From Cordylochernes scorpioides (taxonomy: Eukaryota > Arthropoda > Arachnida > Pseudoscorpiones > Chernetidae): a stretch of DNA of 64,000 nucleotides. Of this stretch, positions 29,485 to 40,023 are shown piece after piece. The translations under genes and the position numbers were made by a program. The stretch is taken from the NCBI GenBank assembly GCA_030710605.1, contig CP092863.1:64417572-64481571 (forward strand), written 5' to 3'. The notes below the pieces were generated by a model. It was not told the DNA's origin and made no database searches. It saw only the letters and a program-made list of their open reading frames with translations. How positions within the stretch are numbered: the first letter of the stretch is position 1; the number at the start of each line of letters is the position of its first letter.

Positions 29485-29630
29485 AGATACTGAAGATGGC
29501 TGATGTGACAGCCATCCTCCGTAAAGAGCTGGTGGCGGTTGGAGTGCCAGAAGCCCTGAAGGAACTCAGCCTGGTTGGCAAGGGCCAGGTAAAGGAAGCT
29601 GCCTGTCGTCTGCTGGTCTCTTTCAACTGA
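29485..29630 (+). CDS. RAP1GDS1: RAP1GDS1 terminal exon k
   Basis: Acceptor TTGGGGAG/AGATAC keeps phase 1 but has a poor pyrimidine tract. Reads E-ILKMADVTAILRKELVAVG to KEAACRLLVSFN, stop TGA at 29628-29630. It corresponds to vertebrate ...LHKEVQDLAFLDVVSKLRS and the Gln/Ala-rich C-terminus, and ends about ten residues earlier. Confidence 0.85.
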
Positions 29631-30116
29631 GCTTCATTCTCCTCACTCCTGGATCACATTGGAGCTCTATATACTGGACTTCATCCTGGAATCTCTCTCT
29701 TTGAGATACTACTTCACCCACAGCGAGTTTCTCACCTCTAGGGAATTCTTTATTATTATGTTGTGTTGTTTATATCTCCCCCTCTCTTCTCTCAATGACA
29801 ACTTGAGATCTAGCTATAGTTACAATCTCTGATTCCTCTATCTCCCTCTCTACAGTTAAAATCCTCACTGGTAACAACTATTGTTAGACCTAGTTTCTGG
29901 AAACAAAGCACTCGCTCTATATTGTTATTATTTTGTTTGTGATGGTTGGCCAGGGGATCACATTTCTCTCTAAACTGCCACTTAAATCTGAGAAAGTGTT
30001 AGCTAACACAAGCTGACTCCCAAAGAGAACTAATGCTACAGGAGGAAAAAACACTTCCCAACACCTAATTGTACATATCTCACGCCTTGATCAAATAAAA
30101 TTATTTTGTTGAACTC
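29631..30116 (+). other. RAP1GDS1: RAP1GDS1 3' UTR with poly(A) signal
   Basis: Pyrimidine-rich (TCTCTCTTTGAG, CTCTATCTCCCTCTC), with AATAAA at 30094-30099 followed by TTATTTTGTTG. No repeat interrupts it, unlike the surrounding sequence. Confidence 0.7.
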
Positions 30117-30414
30117 ACCTTTCTTTGCCTATCTTTATTTTAAACCAACATTATCTCAATGTGGGATCATTGTTTCAGTATTATGATTTGATCCTTTTTT
30201 TCTAATTTCTACGGATCTAGAAGCTTCATACCTATGGGTACATGATCCACTGCATCATCTTTGGACCAACCTCTTTGAGCTCGTAGAGTATCACAGTTGA
30301 TGCCTTCTTCAAGAAGCCAGACCTATTGCCATCTAGAAGGCTTCCACTGAGTAGAATCCCAGCTCTGAATTGTGAGTGAACTGTCCTACCTTGTCTGAGG
30401 AGACTTATGTTGTT

Positions 30415-31000
30415 TCTGATCCCCTTGTGTAAAGATCACACGAATGCCATGAGTGATCTCATGGAATGGGGTGCAGCTTTCATTGATCATGTCACCATGA
30501 TCCAGGCACACTTTGGTGAAAGTCTGACTTTGCCTGTAATATGAGGCCGTTCCTAACATGTGATCTCATGGAATGGGGTGTAGGGGTACAGCTTTCATTG
30601 ATTATGGCACCATGGCACACTTTAGTGAAACTTTGCCTGTAATTTGAGGCAGTTCTTAACATGGAACCCTTTTCTGCTGACTGACATGAGTAGAGATGTA
30701 TCAGAGTATTTCTTGCTGTTGTTTCTTATCCCCAATGAGCAAAGATTACATAAATTCCACGAGTCCAACATGAAATGGGATGTAGGGGTGCAGCTTTCAT
30801 TGATCATGGCACCATGATCCAGGCACACTTTGGTGAAACTTTGCCAGTAATTTGAGGCCGTTCCTAACATGGAAGCCTTTGCTGCTGACTCTAACATGAG
30901 TACAGAAGCAGCTCCTCCGTATCCCTGGAGAGGAACCCTTGCTGAGGTCCATCAACCAGGTCAGTTGAACTCAGGATTCTCAAAGAGGTCTAGTCCTCTA
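30415..31000. repeat. LINE-A tail pieces and a degenerate ~110-bp triplicate
   Basis: GCAGCTTTCATTGATCATG and TTTGCCTGTAATATGAGGCC recur near 30470, 30585 and 30790. Antisense LINE-A tail words sit at 30415-30450 and 30718-30765. Confidence 0.5.
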
Positions 31001-31406
31001 GCTTATAGTTTTCTTAGGTGGAAATTTCTGGTTTTTCATTTCCTGTATCATACAACTGAAAATTAGTGATGACTTGCACCATCTATCATAATAAAAAATC
31101 AACTAAACCTTATTTTTTCAATTCCAAAAATACTGGCCATAAACATTTTCTTGATAAATTTTTATGATTTAGTATTGATACCTACACAAGAACAATGGTG
31201 TCTTCATGGTAGAGAAAAAAGAGGAACAAAAGTGTCCAATGGTTCAGCACCAGGATCTCCGCAGCTGAATCCAGGGTTTCAACAGCCTGTGATGATGAGT
31301 TAGAAGCCACTTTCCACCTAGAGGGACGTAAGCCATGCCCCACTCTCATCGAGCCATAGGTAAACGTTAAGGAATCCATGTAGCATAGCTTATACTTATA
31401 TTTAGA

Positions 31407-31710
31407 AACTCCGCCGTTGCTGGTCCCAAGCCTGGATTAAAAAGGAGGAGGGGGAGCAGTAACAAGCTCACTAAAAAACCTGGGCTCAGGTGGCCCGGCT
31501 GATAGTACCCTGTAAGGGCTCCTAATCCAGGGATACAGGATGAGTTTGTACTCCATGTTAGGAGCGGCTGCACATGGCGTCTTTTCCTCATGTCAGAGGC
31601 AGCCATTTTTTTGGAGCTAAGTCGGCCTGCCACTGAGTAGTGCTCCCAGTCTTGATGACAAAGGCATTCTACTTCACCCAGTGTGGAGATAAGAAAGAAG
31701 AAGAAGAAGA
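31407..31710 (+). repeat. SINE-1 copy, sense
   Basis: AACTCCGCCGTTGCTGG to GGAGATAAGAAAGAAGAAG; small internal deletion near the tail. Confidence 0.8.
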
Positions 31711-31972
31711 TACGCCAGTCTTAGCTGGCGACTTCGACAGAATTCGAGGAGACCAAAGCCACCCACAGTGACAGGCAGCGCTAGGACAACGGACCAGTTG
31801 GGCTATGATCTTGGAGATGGTGGAAGTCTGTGGGGCTTCCCCTATACATATAAATATGGAGTACAGCAGAGGAAATCACTAGGGAGTTGGCTGCTCTCCC
31901 CAACCATACCAAGGAGAAGTTGTAGACAAATGGGGACCAGTTCAATAACTACATTAAGTGTTTCTCCTAGAC

Positions 31973-32181
31973 CAATGGTTGGAAAACTGCGGCTCACGAG
32001 CCACATGCGGCTCTTTGAATGTGAAGCTGCAGCTCTTTATATAGTTCCATACGTAAATATTATTTATGCGAGTGCTATTTATTGATGGTAAGTAAAAAAA
32101 AAATTTAGCTCTTTAAAAACTTTAAAGTTTTGTAAATTGTAATTTTTGACTCTTCTGACTCAAAAAGTTTGTGGAACTTTG
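31973..32181. mobile_element. hAT-like MITE, 209 bp, with 8-bp TSD
   Basis: Flanked by TCCTAGAC on both sides (31965-31972, 32182-32189). Ends CAATGGTTGGAAAA and TTTGTGGAACTTTG (imperfect TIR). Subterminal CTGCGGCTCACGAGCCACAT is familiar from non-autonomous hAT elements. Confidence 0.8.
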
Positions 32182-32521
32182 TCCTAGACTAAAGTTCTTA
32201 TCTTAAGGTTACAAGCCAAGCTCATAATCCCAACGGAATGTCAATTTGATTTCATAACATCCTTCACCAAAGGCCTTCATACAGAGATTAAACTAGATTC
32301 CCGACGCATGAAGGAACTCGTCGAATAAGTAGGACAATGTCCTCAGCTCAGCCTGGATATTTCCGCGGCCGAGCAGCTCCTCCAGGCGACATGAAGAAGA
32401 ATTATGGTAAGTCTGAAGAAGACAGTGCTAGCAGTGCAATTTTTCTTTACTCAATCGAGTAAGTGGAAAGTTATGTAAATGACTGAGTAGCGGTGTCAGC
32501 ATTGGCTTACATTAGGATGAA

Positions 32522-32650
32522 TTATGTTGAACTGCTTTTCACATGTGTATATATGTGGTGTACTTACAGTAAAAGCAGTCGCCTACTTCTACCCACCATG
32601 ATTATCATGACCTTTATCACATGTACTAGGGATAAGCAAAAAAAAGGATG
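32522..32650 (+). repeat. SINE-2 3' part, sense
   Basis: CTTTTCACATGTGTATATATG to ACTAGGGATAAGCAAAAAAA. Confidence 0.6.
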
Positions 32651-33019
32651 AATCATTCAAAGAAAGTTGTCCGCATCCAAAGAATGGGAAACACCAGGAA
32701 ACTCTGGTTCAGGGTATTAAAGGCAGATTCCAGAGATCTGTGACAACTACATCCAGCGGTAAACAATTCCTCGTGGAAATGGTTAACTCGCCAGCCACTC
32801 ATGAAAAGTTCCAGGAGAATGACCTTCCCAGAATGATATATGACTAGCATTCCTGGGAGCAAGGTGAGACTGCAGTCGCTCACGGAGGATTCTGCTGAAG
32901 ATCCGGTATTCTGCTGTTGTGATGGAGAGGAGCCGGTAGCCATTGATGCCCGAACTACCGTTCGTTTTTGTGACTAAGCAGATATTACTCTTCACACAAT
33001 ATAAAATAATTCCTTGTAT

Positions 33020-34370
33020 CAATATAGAGTTAAAATATCCGACCTCCAGGGAAAAGTATCTTTTCAAAAACGTTTTAATCTTTTTTCCACACTCTACCCC
33101 ATCCTGCACATCCTGCCTCTGCTCGAGGGACCTGTATCGCCTGTGGTTCTAGCGACCTGACGTTGGCCCACCGCTACTGGTCCTGCAGCTCCATCAGGCC
33201 CCTCATATGGGAGGCCTTCAACATCATACACCCGACCTGCAGGGCTACTGGCTCTTCGGTCAAGGGCTGGATGACAACGTCATCCTTGCGTCTGCCAAGT
33301 CATCAATTCACAGGTTCTTTCTGAGCCTTGAGATGAGGGGAGAACGTGACTTACTGTCTGGACTCTCTGTCGTTGGGGGAATCTCCTCGACTGTACATAA
33401 CTGTAAATATTTTACCCTTTTATTTTATCCCTCTTTTTATAATTATTATATAATACTACCATTGACTTGTGTATGAGGTCAATAAAATATTTTTAAATAT
33501 CTAAATCTCTAGCTTTCAGGTACTAATGCTCTTCTACGGTAGAATCGCCAATAGAACACAAATTAAAATATAATCAAATACTATTTTACATAATTTTATT
33601 AAAATCCTGTAGATTTTTCTGTAGAATTTTCATATTTAACTATTATACAAATGGAGACAAAATATTTTAAAATATATATCTATGGTAATTTAAACCAACA
33701 ACCCCATATTGTATATAACTTATAACAAGATTTTCATGTTGTATAATAGAAACACATCTGTAAATGATTATACGCATGATTGACATGTGTCATTACATCA
33801 TCATATGTATTGTACTTTGTACAAACTGAGGATAAATAAATAAAACTCTGTAATAGATTAAGAGTTGAGCTAAAGAGATAGAAGTCAAAAACGTCTAAAT
33901 TCGAGATGGAAGTCACAAACAACATCTAAAGATAGATTGGAAGCTGTCAGGAAGGCGCCAGTTTAGAATGTCACCAGACGATCCACACTCTTCACATCTG
34001 GTGAAATGCAAAACTCCCTTTCTCAGAAAAGGTATATAAAGCCCCCGTTTTAACCTAAAAATACAGTCACTTGACAGTTACTTCACCATCTGTGTGAGCC
34101 CTCGTCGGTTCCTCTCGGTCAACACAGTATAGCGAGAGTTACAGGGACTCACACATAGTTTTAGTCGACATTATTCTACAAGAGTCAACAGGACCCTCAC
34201 ATCACATTTCTAGTCGACAGGATTCTACAAGAGTCAACAGGACTTCATCACATATCTATATAGATATATACGCCCTACTGTTGAAGGGCGTTCGTGCCCG
34301 AAAGCTAGAGATTAAAAAGTTTCTAAAAAGATACTTTTCCCTGGAGGCCTGATATTTTTACTCAAGATAT
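33020..34370. repeat. Foldback with HHR-B arms enclosing an LTR-like unit
   Basis: Outer arms: CCTCCAGGGAAAAGTATCTT near 33045 and AAGATACTTTTCCCTGGAGG near 34325. Inner arms: AATCTCTAGCTTTCAGG (33500) and CCCGAAAGCTAGAGATT (34298). Plus motif at 34278-34306: CTGTTGA, GGGC/GCCC stem over GTTCGT, GAAA, GCTA. Confidence 0.65.
33682..34260 (+). repeat. Diverged relative of the 40-45 kb direct repeats (LTR-like)
   Basis: TGGTAATTTAAACCAAC at the start and CTGAGGATAAATAAATAAAA match the reverse complement of 40680-40858. A TATATAAAG box (34030) and the repeated AGTCGACAGGATTCTACAAG near the end also correspond. Orientation opposite to the two younger copies. Confidence 0.65.
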
Positions 34371-34677
34371 TACTCTGATGCGATGATGGAGGCAAGGGCC
34401 CACAGAATGGTGACAATCGAAGAAACATTGAGAAGGGCTCAAACAAAAGATTTTCAAAGGCCAGCATCAGTTCGCAGATCTTTCCACCCAAGTGCTCTCT
34501 CGAACGAAAAACAGCGGATGACTGCAGCGATTTCTTCTGCAGAAATGTCGAAGCGTTACAGGAGCTTCCAAGATAGTCAGGGTGCCGCGTATTAATCCAG
34601 CAATGGCATTTGGATCACTCAATGTGCGGACGAAATGTTCCTTGAAATTTTGTTTCCTCTCTTGATATAAATGATTG

Positions 34678-35106
34678 TTATATCGTAGCGTGTCGTAACC
34701 GAAGGGCGCTCTCGAAGTTTGACAGTGATGAATTGTCAGCCTTCATTGACAAAGCCTCGAGCTGGGCTTGCAGAAACTGATTAGTTCTGATGACGTAGCG
34801 ATCATTAAGGGGAAGAACGTTGAAGGACTTGATCTTCAAAACAAGAATTGAATGTTCATCCAGATTTTCCAATAATCTGTTTGACATATCCACTTTGCCC
34901 ATGGAAGATGGTGTTGTCGTTGAGAGTCGCCATTCGGTTAATGATGAGTTTAGAGCGAAACATGCTCCAGAAACAAAATGGTCAAGGAGCAGTTTGATAA
35001 TTGAGCAAGATGATTCTGTAGTGGTGATGCTCCTAGGAAAGGGGAGGAGGGGGGTACCATTGCCCCGTTGGTCAACCACATTTAAGAGTTCCCTGTAGGC
35101 CTTCAC
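34678..35106 (-). CDS. Hypothetical ORF, 142 codons, unrecognised
   Basis: Minus-strand open frame starting MKAYRELLNVVDQRGNG and ending LRLRHATI. Further open but unassigned sequence lies downstream to ~34380. No domain or motif recognised; it follows an LTR-like unit, so it may be a retroelement relic. 35110-36265 holds nothing I can assign. Confidence 0.25.
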   Translation of the reverse strand: MKAYRELLNVVDQRGNGTPLLPFPRSITTTESSCSIIKLLLDHFVSGACFALNSSLTEWRLSTTTPSSMGKVDMSNRLLENLDEHSILVLKIKSFNVLPLNDRYVIRTNQFLQAQLEALSMKADNSSLSNFESALRLRHATI

Positions 35107-36264
35107 GGTTACCGTAGCGGCTCGGGGCTCACGACACCGTACTTCGCCCTACAGGGCAGTCCCCTACTTGTGCTACTTCTCCCGCTCACCACGTAAAGGA
35201 GGGTTTGGATTTCTGAGTGGGTGGTTCTGTAGTAAAGAGTCCATTAGCAGGTAAAACGACTGAAGGGCTTCGATGAAAGTAAGACCCGATCTAGATGACT
35301 GACGTCAATCCAGGTTCCGCAATAATTGATCCTTTTGGAATATTCGCGGCATTGAAGATTGTGTCAGCGTCGACGAGGACTGCACAGTCTAAGAAATATG
35401 TGATTACTCGCTCGCAGATTCCTCAGAGATGTTTAAATTACTCAGGACTCGCACATAATCTCAAAATATAACATCTGCAATGCGGTACAACTACTGCATT
35501 CATTTTTTGGGGCATCGAAACGATGGCATTTGATAAATTATTTCTTTTGACCACGGAAGTTTATGGAGATGTGAGCGATGTTGCCCGACCACAGGAGCCG
35601 TCTAGCGAGATGATATAGCCTTGGCTGGATCCCCTGACGTCTGTTGGTGACACAACGATAAACAAAAAGGTAGAGGTTTTCAACGCAAGGGGGAGGTTTC
35701 CTTATGTTTTTGGGTGTATACCATTATACAAATTTGTTCGAGGGAAATGTGTCCTGGTTAGATACATTTGAAACATACCGGTCTACAATGCTCGATTTCT
35801 AGTCTTAGTTTCCAGTGGTTTTCTATCAGTGTTTAATAAAACTGTGCTTGAAAAGTATTTTGTAAGAAAAAATAGAAATTGAAATATTTCATTTATATCT
35901 TTGAGTGTCCAGTATATTAGCGACGAAAGAGAGACGTTCTTCTTAAAGGTAAACGAAAGCCAATTTACTTCAGTGTAAAGTATTTTGTTGTGTCTTTGCA
36001 TATTTGCTTTGTGCATATTTGTTCTTTGTTGTAGCCCGATTTACATATTTTCAGTTTAACTAATTTTTGCTATAAATAACACGTAAAGTTGAGGAATCCA
36101 GTCTAGCGGTAGAAGTCCAGTAGTCTTGTTACTTTAGATGTCTACTGTAGTTGTTAGCTTGGCAATATGTATAATACTTGTTCAAGTATAAGAGTTGTGA
36201 CAAAAAATATTTTCATTTAAAATCGAAATTGTATACAGAGACTGCAGGCACAATGGGTATGAAT

Positions 36265-36385
36265 GTTTTTTTTTTGCTTATCCCTAGTACACGTGGCCAT
36301 GATAATTATGATGGGTAGAAGTAGGCGACTGTTTATACTGTAAGTGCACCACATGTCTATACATGTGAAAAACAGTTTGGTAATA
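36265..36385 (-). repeat. SINE-2 tail, antisense
   Basis: GCTTATCCCTAGTACACGTG to CACCACATGTCTATACATG. Confidence 0.6.
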
Positions 36386-36504
36386 AATGATAATTGTTCA
36401 AGAGAGGTTTCGTGACCCAGAGCGACACGACATATTTTAACCAGCGCCATATCAAGTCGAATGTTTGCTCTGTCCCTATATAACTTTTACAAAGCAGTAA
36501 GTAG

Positions 36505-36945
36505 GAACTTTTCTCCTCCACTACATGATGGTGATTGTGAGGATATCGTTGTAAGCCGGTAATGAGAGAGGAGAAGCTGACTGGTGTCTTAATAACGGCT
36601 TTGTGTGTATTATACTAAATAGGATTTGCTGCTTTTTCAAAGAAGTAAATAGAAAAAATAACTTGGAATCTTCGTTTTCTCCTCCACTACATAATGGTGA
36701 TTGATCATCGTGAGGAGCCGGCAATGAGAGAGGAGAAGCTGACTGGTGTCTTATTAAAGGCTTTGTGTGTATTATACTAAATAGGATTTGCTGCTTTTTC
36801 AAAGAAGTAAATAACTTGGAATCTTCGTTTTCTCCTCCACTACATAATGGTGATTGATCATCGTGAGGATATCGTTGTAAGCCGGCAATGAGAGAGGAGA
36901 ATCTGACTGGTGTCTTAATAACGGCTTTGTGTGTGAAAAGTATTT
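36505..36945. repeat. Tandem triplicate, 153-166 bp unit
   Basis: TTCTCCTCCACTACAT at 36511, 36677 and 36830; each unit also has AATGAGAGAGGAGAA and GACTGGTGTCTTA. Units differ by small indels. Confidence 0.85.
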
Positions 36946-37226
36946 TATGGAGTATTTAAGGAGAAATTGTTGATAGTTTTATGAAATGGCTTACCTTGAA
37001 AATGCCTTGTCTGGGAGGGGATCTTGTTTTCTTGGTTGGGGATAGGAAGGGTTCCGTGGCGGATTCGTTTAAAAATGTATCTTGCGCCTTTTTTCTAATC
37101 TATATATATTATTTTCAAATGAATACAATTTCTTTAAAGTTTTCTAAATTGAGTCCACAGCTACTATCACAATACGTTACTCTATTATTTTAATACGTGT
37201 ATATATATATTCTTTTAATATATATA

Positions 37227-38548
37227 CAAGGTGCGTTCATTAATTTCCAGGACTGGTTAAAAAATAAAATAAATAAAAAAGCTAAAGAAATTTTTTTATA
37301 CAGAGTTAAATATTGGACATTCGACCACACCTGACTGAAAGCACGAGTCTCGTGGCGCACGCGCCGATCTAAAAATAGAACAAAACAACTTCCTTGTAAG
37401 GTTCGCATTTCTAATTTTAAAATGGCCATTTTCGAAGAGCAGAGAATCTGCATTAAGTTTTGTTTTAAATTGAAAAAAAAAAGTGCTACTGAGACGTATG
37501 GATTGATTAAAGAAGCTTTTGGCGATGCAGCTTTATCCCGTTCAAGAACTTTTGAATGGTTTTCACGCTTCCTAAAAGGTCGGGAAAAGGTAAACGATGA
37601 TCAGCATACTGGGCGTCGAAGATCATTACGTTGCGAGGAAAACAAGCTCAAAATAAAGGAATTAATTAAATCTAACAGAAGAATTTCTATTAAAGACTTA
37701 TCTTCAGAGACTGGACTATCTGTAGGACTGTGTCATCAAATAGTAACAAAAGATTTGGACATGATCCGGACGTCTTCAAAATTTGTTCCCCGGATTCTAA
37801 CAGAGGAACAAAAGGAGGTTAGAATGGATATCTGCAAAAACATGGTTGAAATGACTCGGACCGATCCAGAATGGATGCAAAAAATCATTACCGGGGATGA
37901 GACATGGGTGTATCAGTATGACCCGGAAACCAAACGTCAACCCAGCCAATGGATTGAAAGAGGGGAACCGAAACCCAAAAAGGCAAGATTTACAAAATCC
38001 AAAGTCAAGACATTGCTTGTTACATTTTTTTATATTAATGGTTTGGTTCACCATGAATTTATTCCTTTCGGACGTACAATTAATCAAGAGGTTTATTTGG
38101 GGATAATGAGGCGCTTAAGGGAGGCAGTGCGCCTTAAAAGACCTGAAAGATGGCAAAACAATGACTGGATACTTCACGTCGATAATGCGCGGCCGCACAC
38201 CCATGTTGTTTTGCAGTTCTTGGCCAAGCATTCAACCATACAGATCCCTCATCCACCCTATTCCCCCGACTTAGCCCCCAATGACTTTTTCCTCTATCCT
38301 AAATTGAAAATGAAGTTAAAAGGAAGGAAATTTGACAACGTTGATATGATACAAGCTGAATCGAAGGCAACCTTGAGGAACCTCTCAAAAAGTGATTTTA
38401 TCTCCTGCTTCGACAATTGGAAAAAAAAGATGGAACAGGTGTATTGAGGCAGGAGGGACATATTTTGAAAAATATTAAATTAGTTTTTTTTATTTGTTTT
38501 ATTTTTCAAAGATACAGAGCAGTCCTGGAAATTAATGAACGCACCTTG
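37227..38548 (+). mobile_element. mariner element 1, complete, 1.32 kb
   Basis: Perfect TIRs of at least 28 bp, starting CAAGGTGCGTTCATTAATTT and ending with its complement, flanked by TA (37225-37226, 38549-38550). One uninterrupted transposase. By structure a recently active copy. Confidence 0.93.
37422..38447 (+). CDS. mariner transposase, 341 aa, intact frame
   Basis: Cuts and rejoins the element at TA targets in the nucleus. N-terminal paired-like HTH region (residues ~1-115; RICIKFCFKLKKKSATETYG, then RRISIKDLSSETGLSVG), then a DDE/D catalytic domain: GDETW with D159, HVDNARPH with D254, PPYSPDLAPNDFF with D288. By my count 33 residues separate the last two Asp, against 34 in classic mariners. 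N-terminal wording matches the GVQW3/SETMAR-like mariners common in arthropods. ATG at 37422 is ~195 bp inside the left TIR. No stop or frameshift; full length for the family. Confidence 0.92.
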   Translation: MAIFEEQRICIKFCFKLKKKSATETYGLIKEAFGDAALSRSRTFEWFSRFLKGREKVNDDQHTGRRRSLRCEENKLKIKELIKSNRRISIKDLSSETGLSVGLCHQIVTKDLDMIRTSSKFVPRILTEEQKEVRMDICKNMVEMTRTDPEWMQKIITGDETWVYQYDPETKRQPSQWIERGEPKPKKARFTKSKVKTLLVTFFYINGLVHHEFIPFGRTINQEVYLGIMRRLREAVRLKRPERWQNNDWILHVDNARPHTHVVLQFLAKHSTIQIPHPPYSPDLAPNDFFLYPKLKMKLKGRKFDNVDMIQAESKATLRNLSKSDFISCFDNWKKKMEQVY

Positions 38549-38687
38549 TATATACAGTTAAACGTGTCTATAGCGCCCCCTCTTGGGACTCACCAAAATA
38601 GGATGCTATAGACAGGTCACTTTTAATGTAACTCGCATCGTACTACGTATTTAAAATCGGGCGCTATAGAGAGGAAGGCGCTATTTA

Positions 38688-39973
38688 CCAGGTCTATTAG
38701 TATGAAACGCGAAAATTTTCAGTGAATTCAAAAGTTCACCAATTCCATAGAACAAAAGATTTTTTATTCAAAGTAACTGCCCTGATTAGCTATACACTCG
38801 GACCACTTTTCAGGCAATTTTCGAATTCCTTGTCTGAAAATTTCTATTCCTTTTGAGTCGAACCAGTCAACAAGTCATTTTCGGAGTATGTCTGAGTTCG
38901 ATAATTCCTGTTTTTTTAGGGCGTGTCCTAAAGATGTGAAAAGGTGGTCGTTCGACGGCGCTAAGTCTGGTGAGTACGGCGGGTGGGGTTAGAGTTCCCA
39001 GCCCAAGTCTTTTATGGTGTTTTTGACCACCGTAGCGTTGTGGGCTGGAGCGTTGTCATGCTGCAGTATCAGGTTCTTGTGCTTTTCACGCCATTCCGGT
39101 CTTTTTTCATTCAACGCCTCTCTCAAACTGTGCATTTGTTGTTCGTAGCGACTAGTATTGACCATTTTGCCAGGTTTCAGGAGCTCGAAATATACTACGC
39201 CGGTCTGGTCCCACCATATGCAAAGCATTGCCTTTTTTCCGAAGCGATTGGGCCTAGGCGTCTGTTTTGGAAATTGGCCGGGCAGGCCCCACGACCTTTG
39301 GCGCGTAGGATTGCTGAAGTGGATCAATTTCTGATCAGAAGTTACGATTCGGTGCAAAAATGACTTCTTTTCATGCCTGGCGAGCAGCCCTTCGCAGGTT
39401 ACCAGACGCCGTTATTGCTGCCTTTCGCTCAACACGTGGGGGACCCATCTGGAAAGCTTTTGGGTCATTCCGAGGCTGTTTAAACGTAGAGAAACAGCAC
39501 CTTGAGACACCTGGAGCTGTTTAACGAGTTTCTCCTGCATTTGGGTACTGTCCTCATCCAAAAAAGCTTGCAGTTCAGCGTCCTCGAAATTTTGGGGCGG
39601 TTTTCCATGTGGTTTATTATCAAGTTCAAAATCGCCACTTTGGAATTTTTTAAACCACCTGTAACACTGCGATTTGCTCAGAGGGTGGTCGCTGTAAACT
39701 TCCTCGAGCATTCGGTGGGCTTCAGTGGCACTTTTCTTCCAGTTGAAGGCGAACAACAAAACTTCCCGCAAATGGGCACTTTTTGGCTCGGAAATCGCCA
39801 TTTTCCACGGGCTCCAGAAAATTTTCACGATTTGAATTTTTCTGAAACTGCACGCATGCTGATGCCACGTGAGTCAAAGAACAAAACGCCTACAACAGCG
39901 CCACCGTCGGCTCAAATAAAGTTGCACAGCGGCCTCTGGAGCCCATTTTCGCGTTTCATACTAATAGACCTGG
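38688..39973 (-). mobile_element. mariner element 2, nested in a MITE
   Basis: TIRs CCAGGTCTATTAGTATGAAA and complement, TA on each side, 1286 bp. The transposase is on the minus strand and broken. Confidence 0.9.
38730..39828 (-). pseudogene. mariner 2 transposase, frameshifted
   Basis: 39828-39412: N-terminal HTH region (HLREVLLFAFNWKKSATEAH; SKSQCYRWFKKFQSGDFELD). A break near 39400 with loss of frame, then 39357-38989 with SDQKLIHFSNPTRQRSWGLP, LILQHDNAPAHNA (second Asp) and GWEL, then a stop. PHPPYSPDLAPS continues past the stop near 38970. Different subfamily from mariner 1. Confidence 0.85.
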
Positions 39974-40023
39974 TAGAGGGGGCGTTATAGACAGGTTTAA
40001 CGGTATATATTTATGTAATAATT

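Larger units (their letters stand above)
6512..30116 (+). other. RAP1GDS1: RAP1GDS1 (SmgGDS / vimar) gene, 5' incomplete
   Basis: Eleven + strand exons together encode ~562 residues that follow the order of the vertebrate RAP1GDS1 ARM-repeat protein, whose length is about 607. Only the N-terminal first tens of residues are missing. The product binds prenylated or prenylatable small GTPases (Rap1, RhoA, Rac and others), acting as exchange factor or chaperone in the cytosol. Each exon-to-exon join can be read with a G or C ending one exon and two bases starting the next (phase 1). Introns are 2-5 kb of repeats except two of 50 and 55 bp. No promoter is visible; the 5' exons are outside the window, in the gap, or misplaced. 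Confidence 0.85.
31720..33480. pseudogene. Tx1-like LINE debris, both strands
   Basis: Plus strand: CTGGCGACTTCGACAG (endonuclease-like AGDFD) near 31727 and a C-terminal knuckle CIACGSSDLTLAHRYWSC near 33130. Minus strand 32653-33000: NGYRLLSITTAEYRIF and ESAFNTLNQS, RT words that reappear in the LINE at 63.4-63.7 kb. Heavily broken; at least two insertions or one rearranged copy. Confidence 0.6.
38555..40003. mobile_element. MITE interrupted by mariner 2
   Basis: Left end CAGTTAAACGTGTCTATAGC after TA, right end TTATAGACAGGTTTAACGG before TA. Removing 38688-39973 leaves a ~160-bp MITE with subterminal GCGCCCCCTC. Confidence 0.7.

Noticed and set aside
32974-33152. Host gene between 32.6 and 33.5 kb
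   Set aside because: Words on both strands match LINE RT and zinc-knuckle sequences also found at 62-64 kb.
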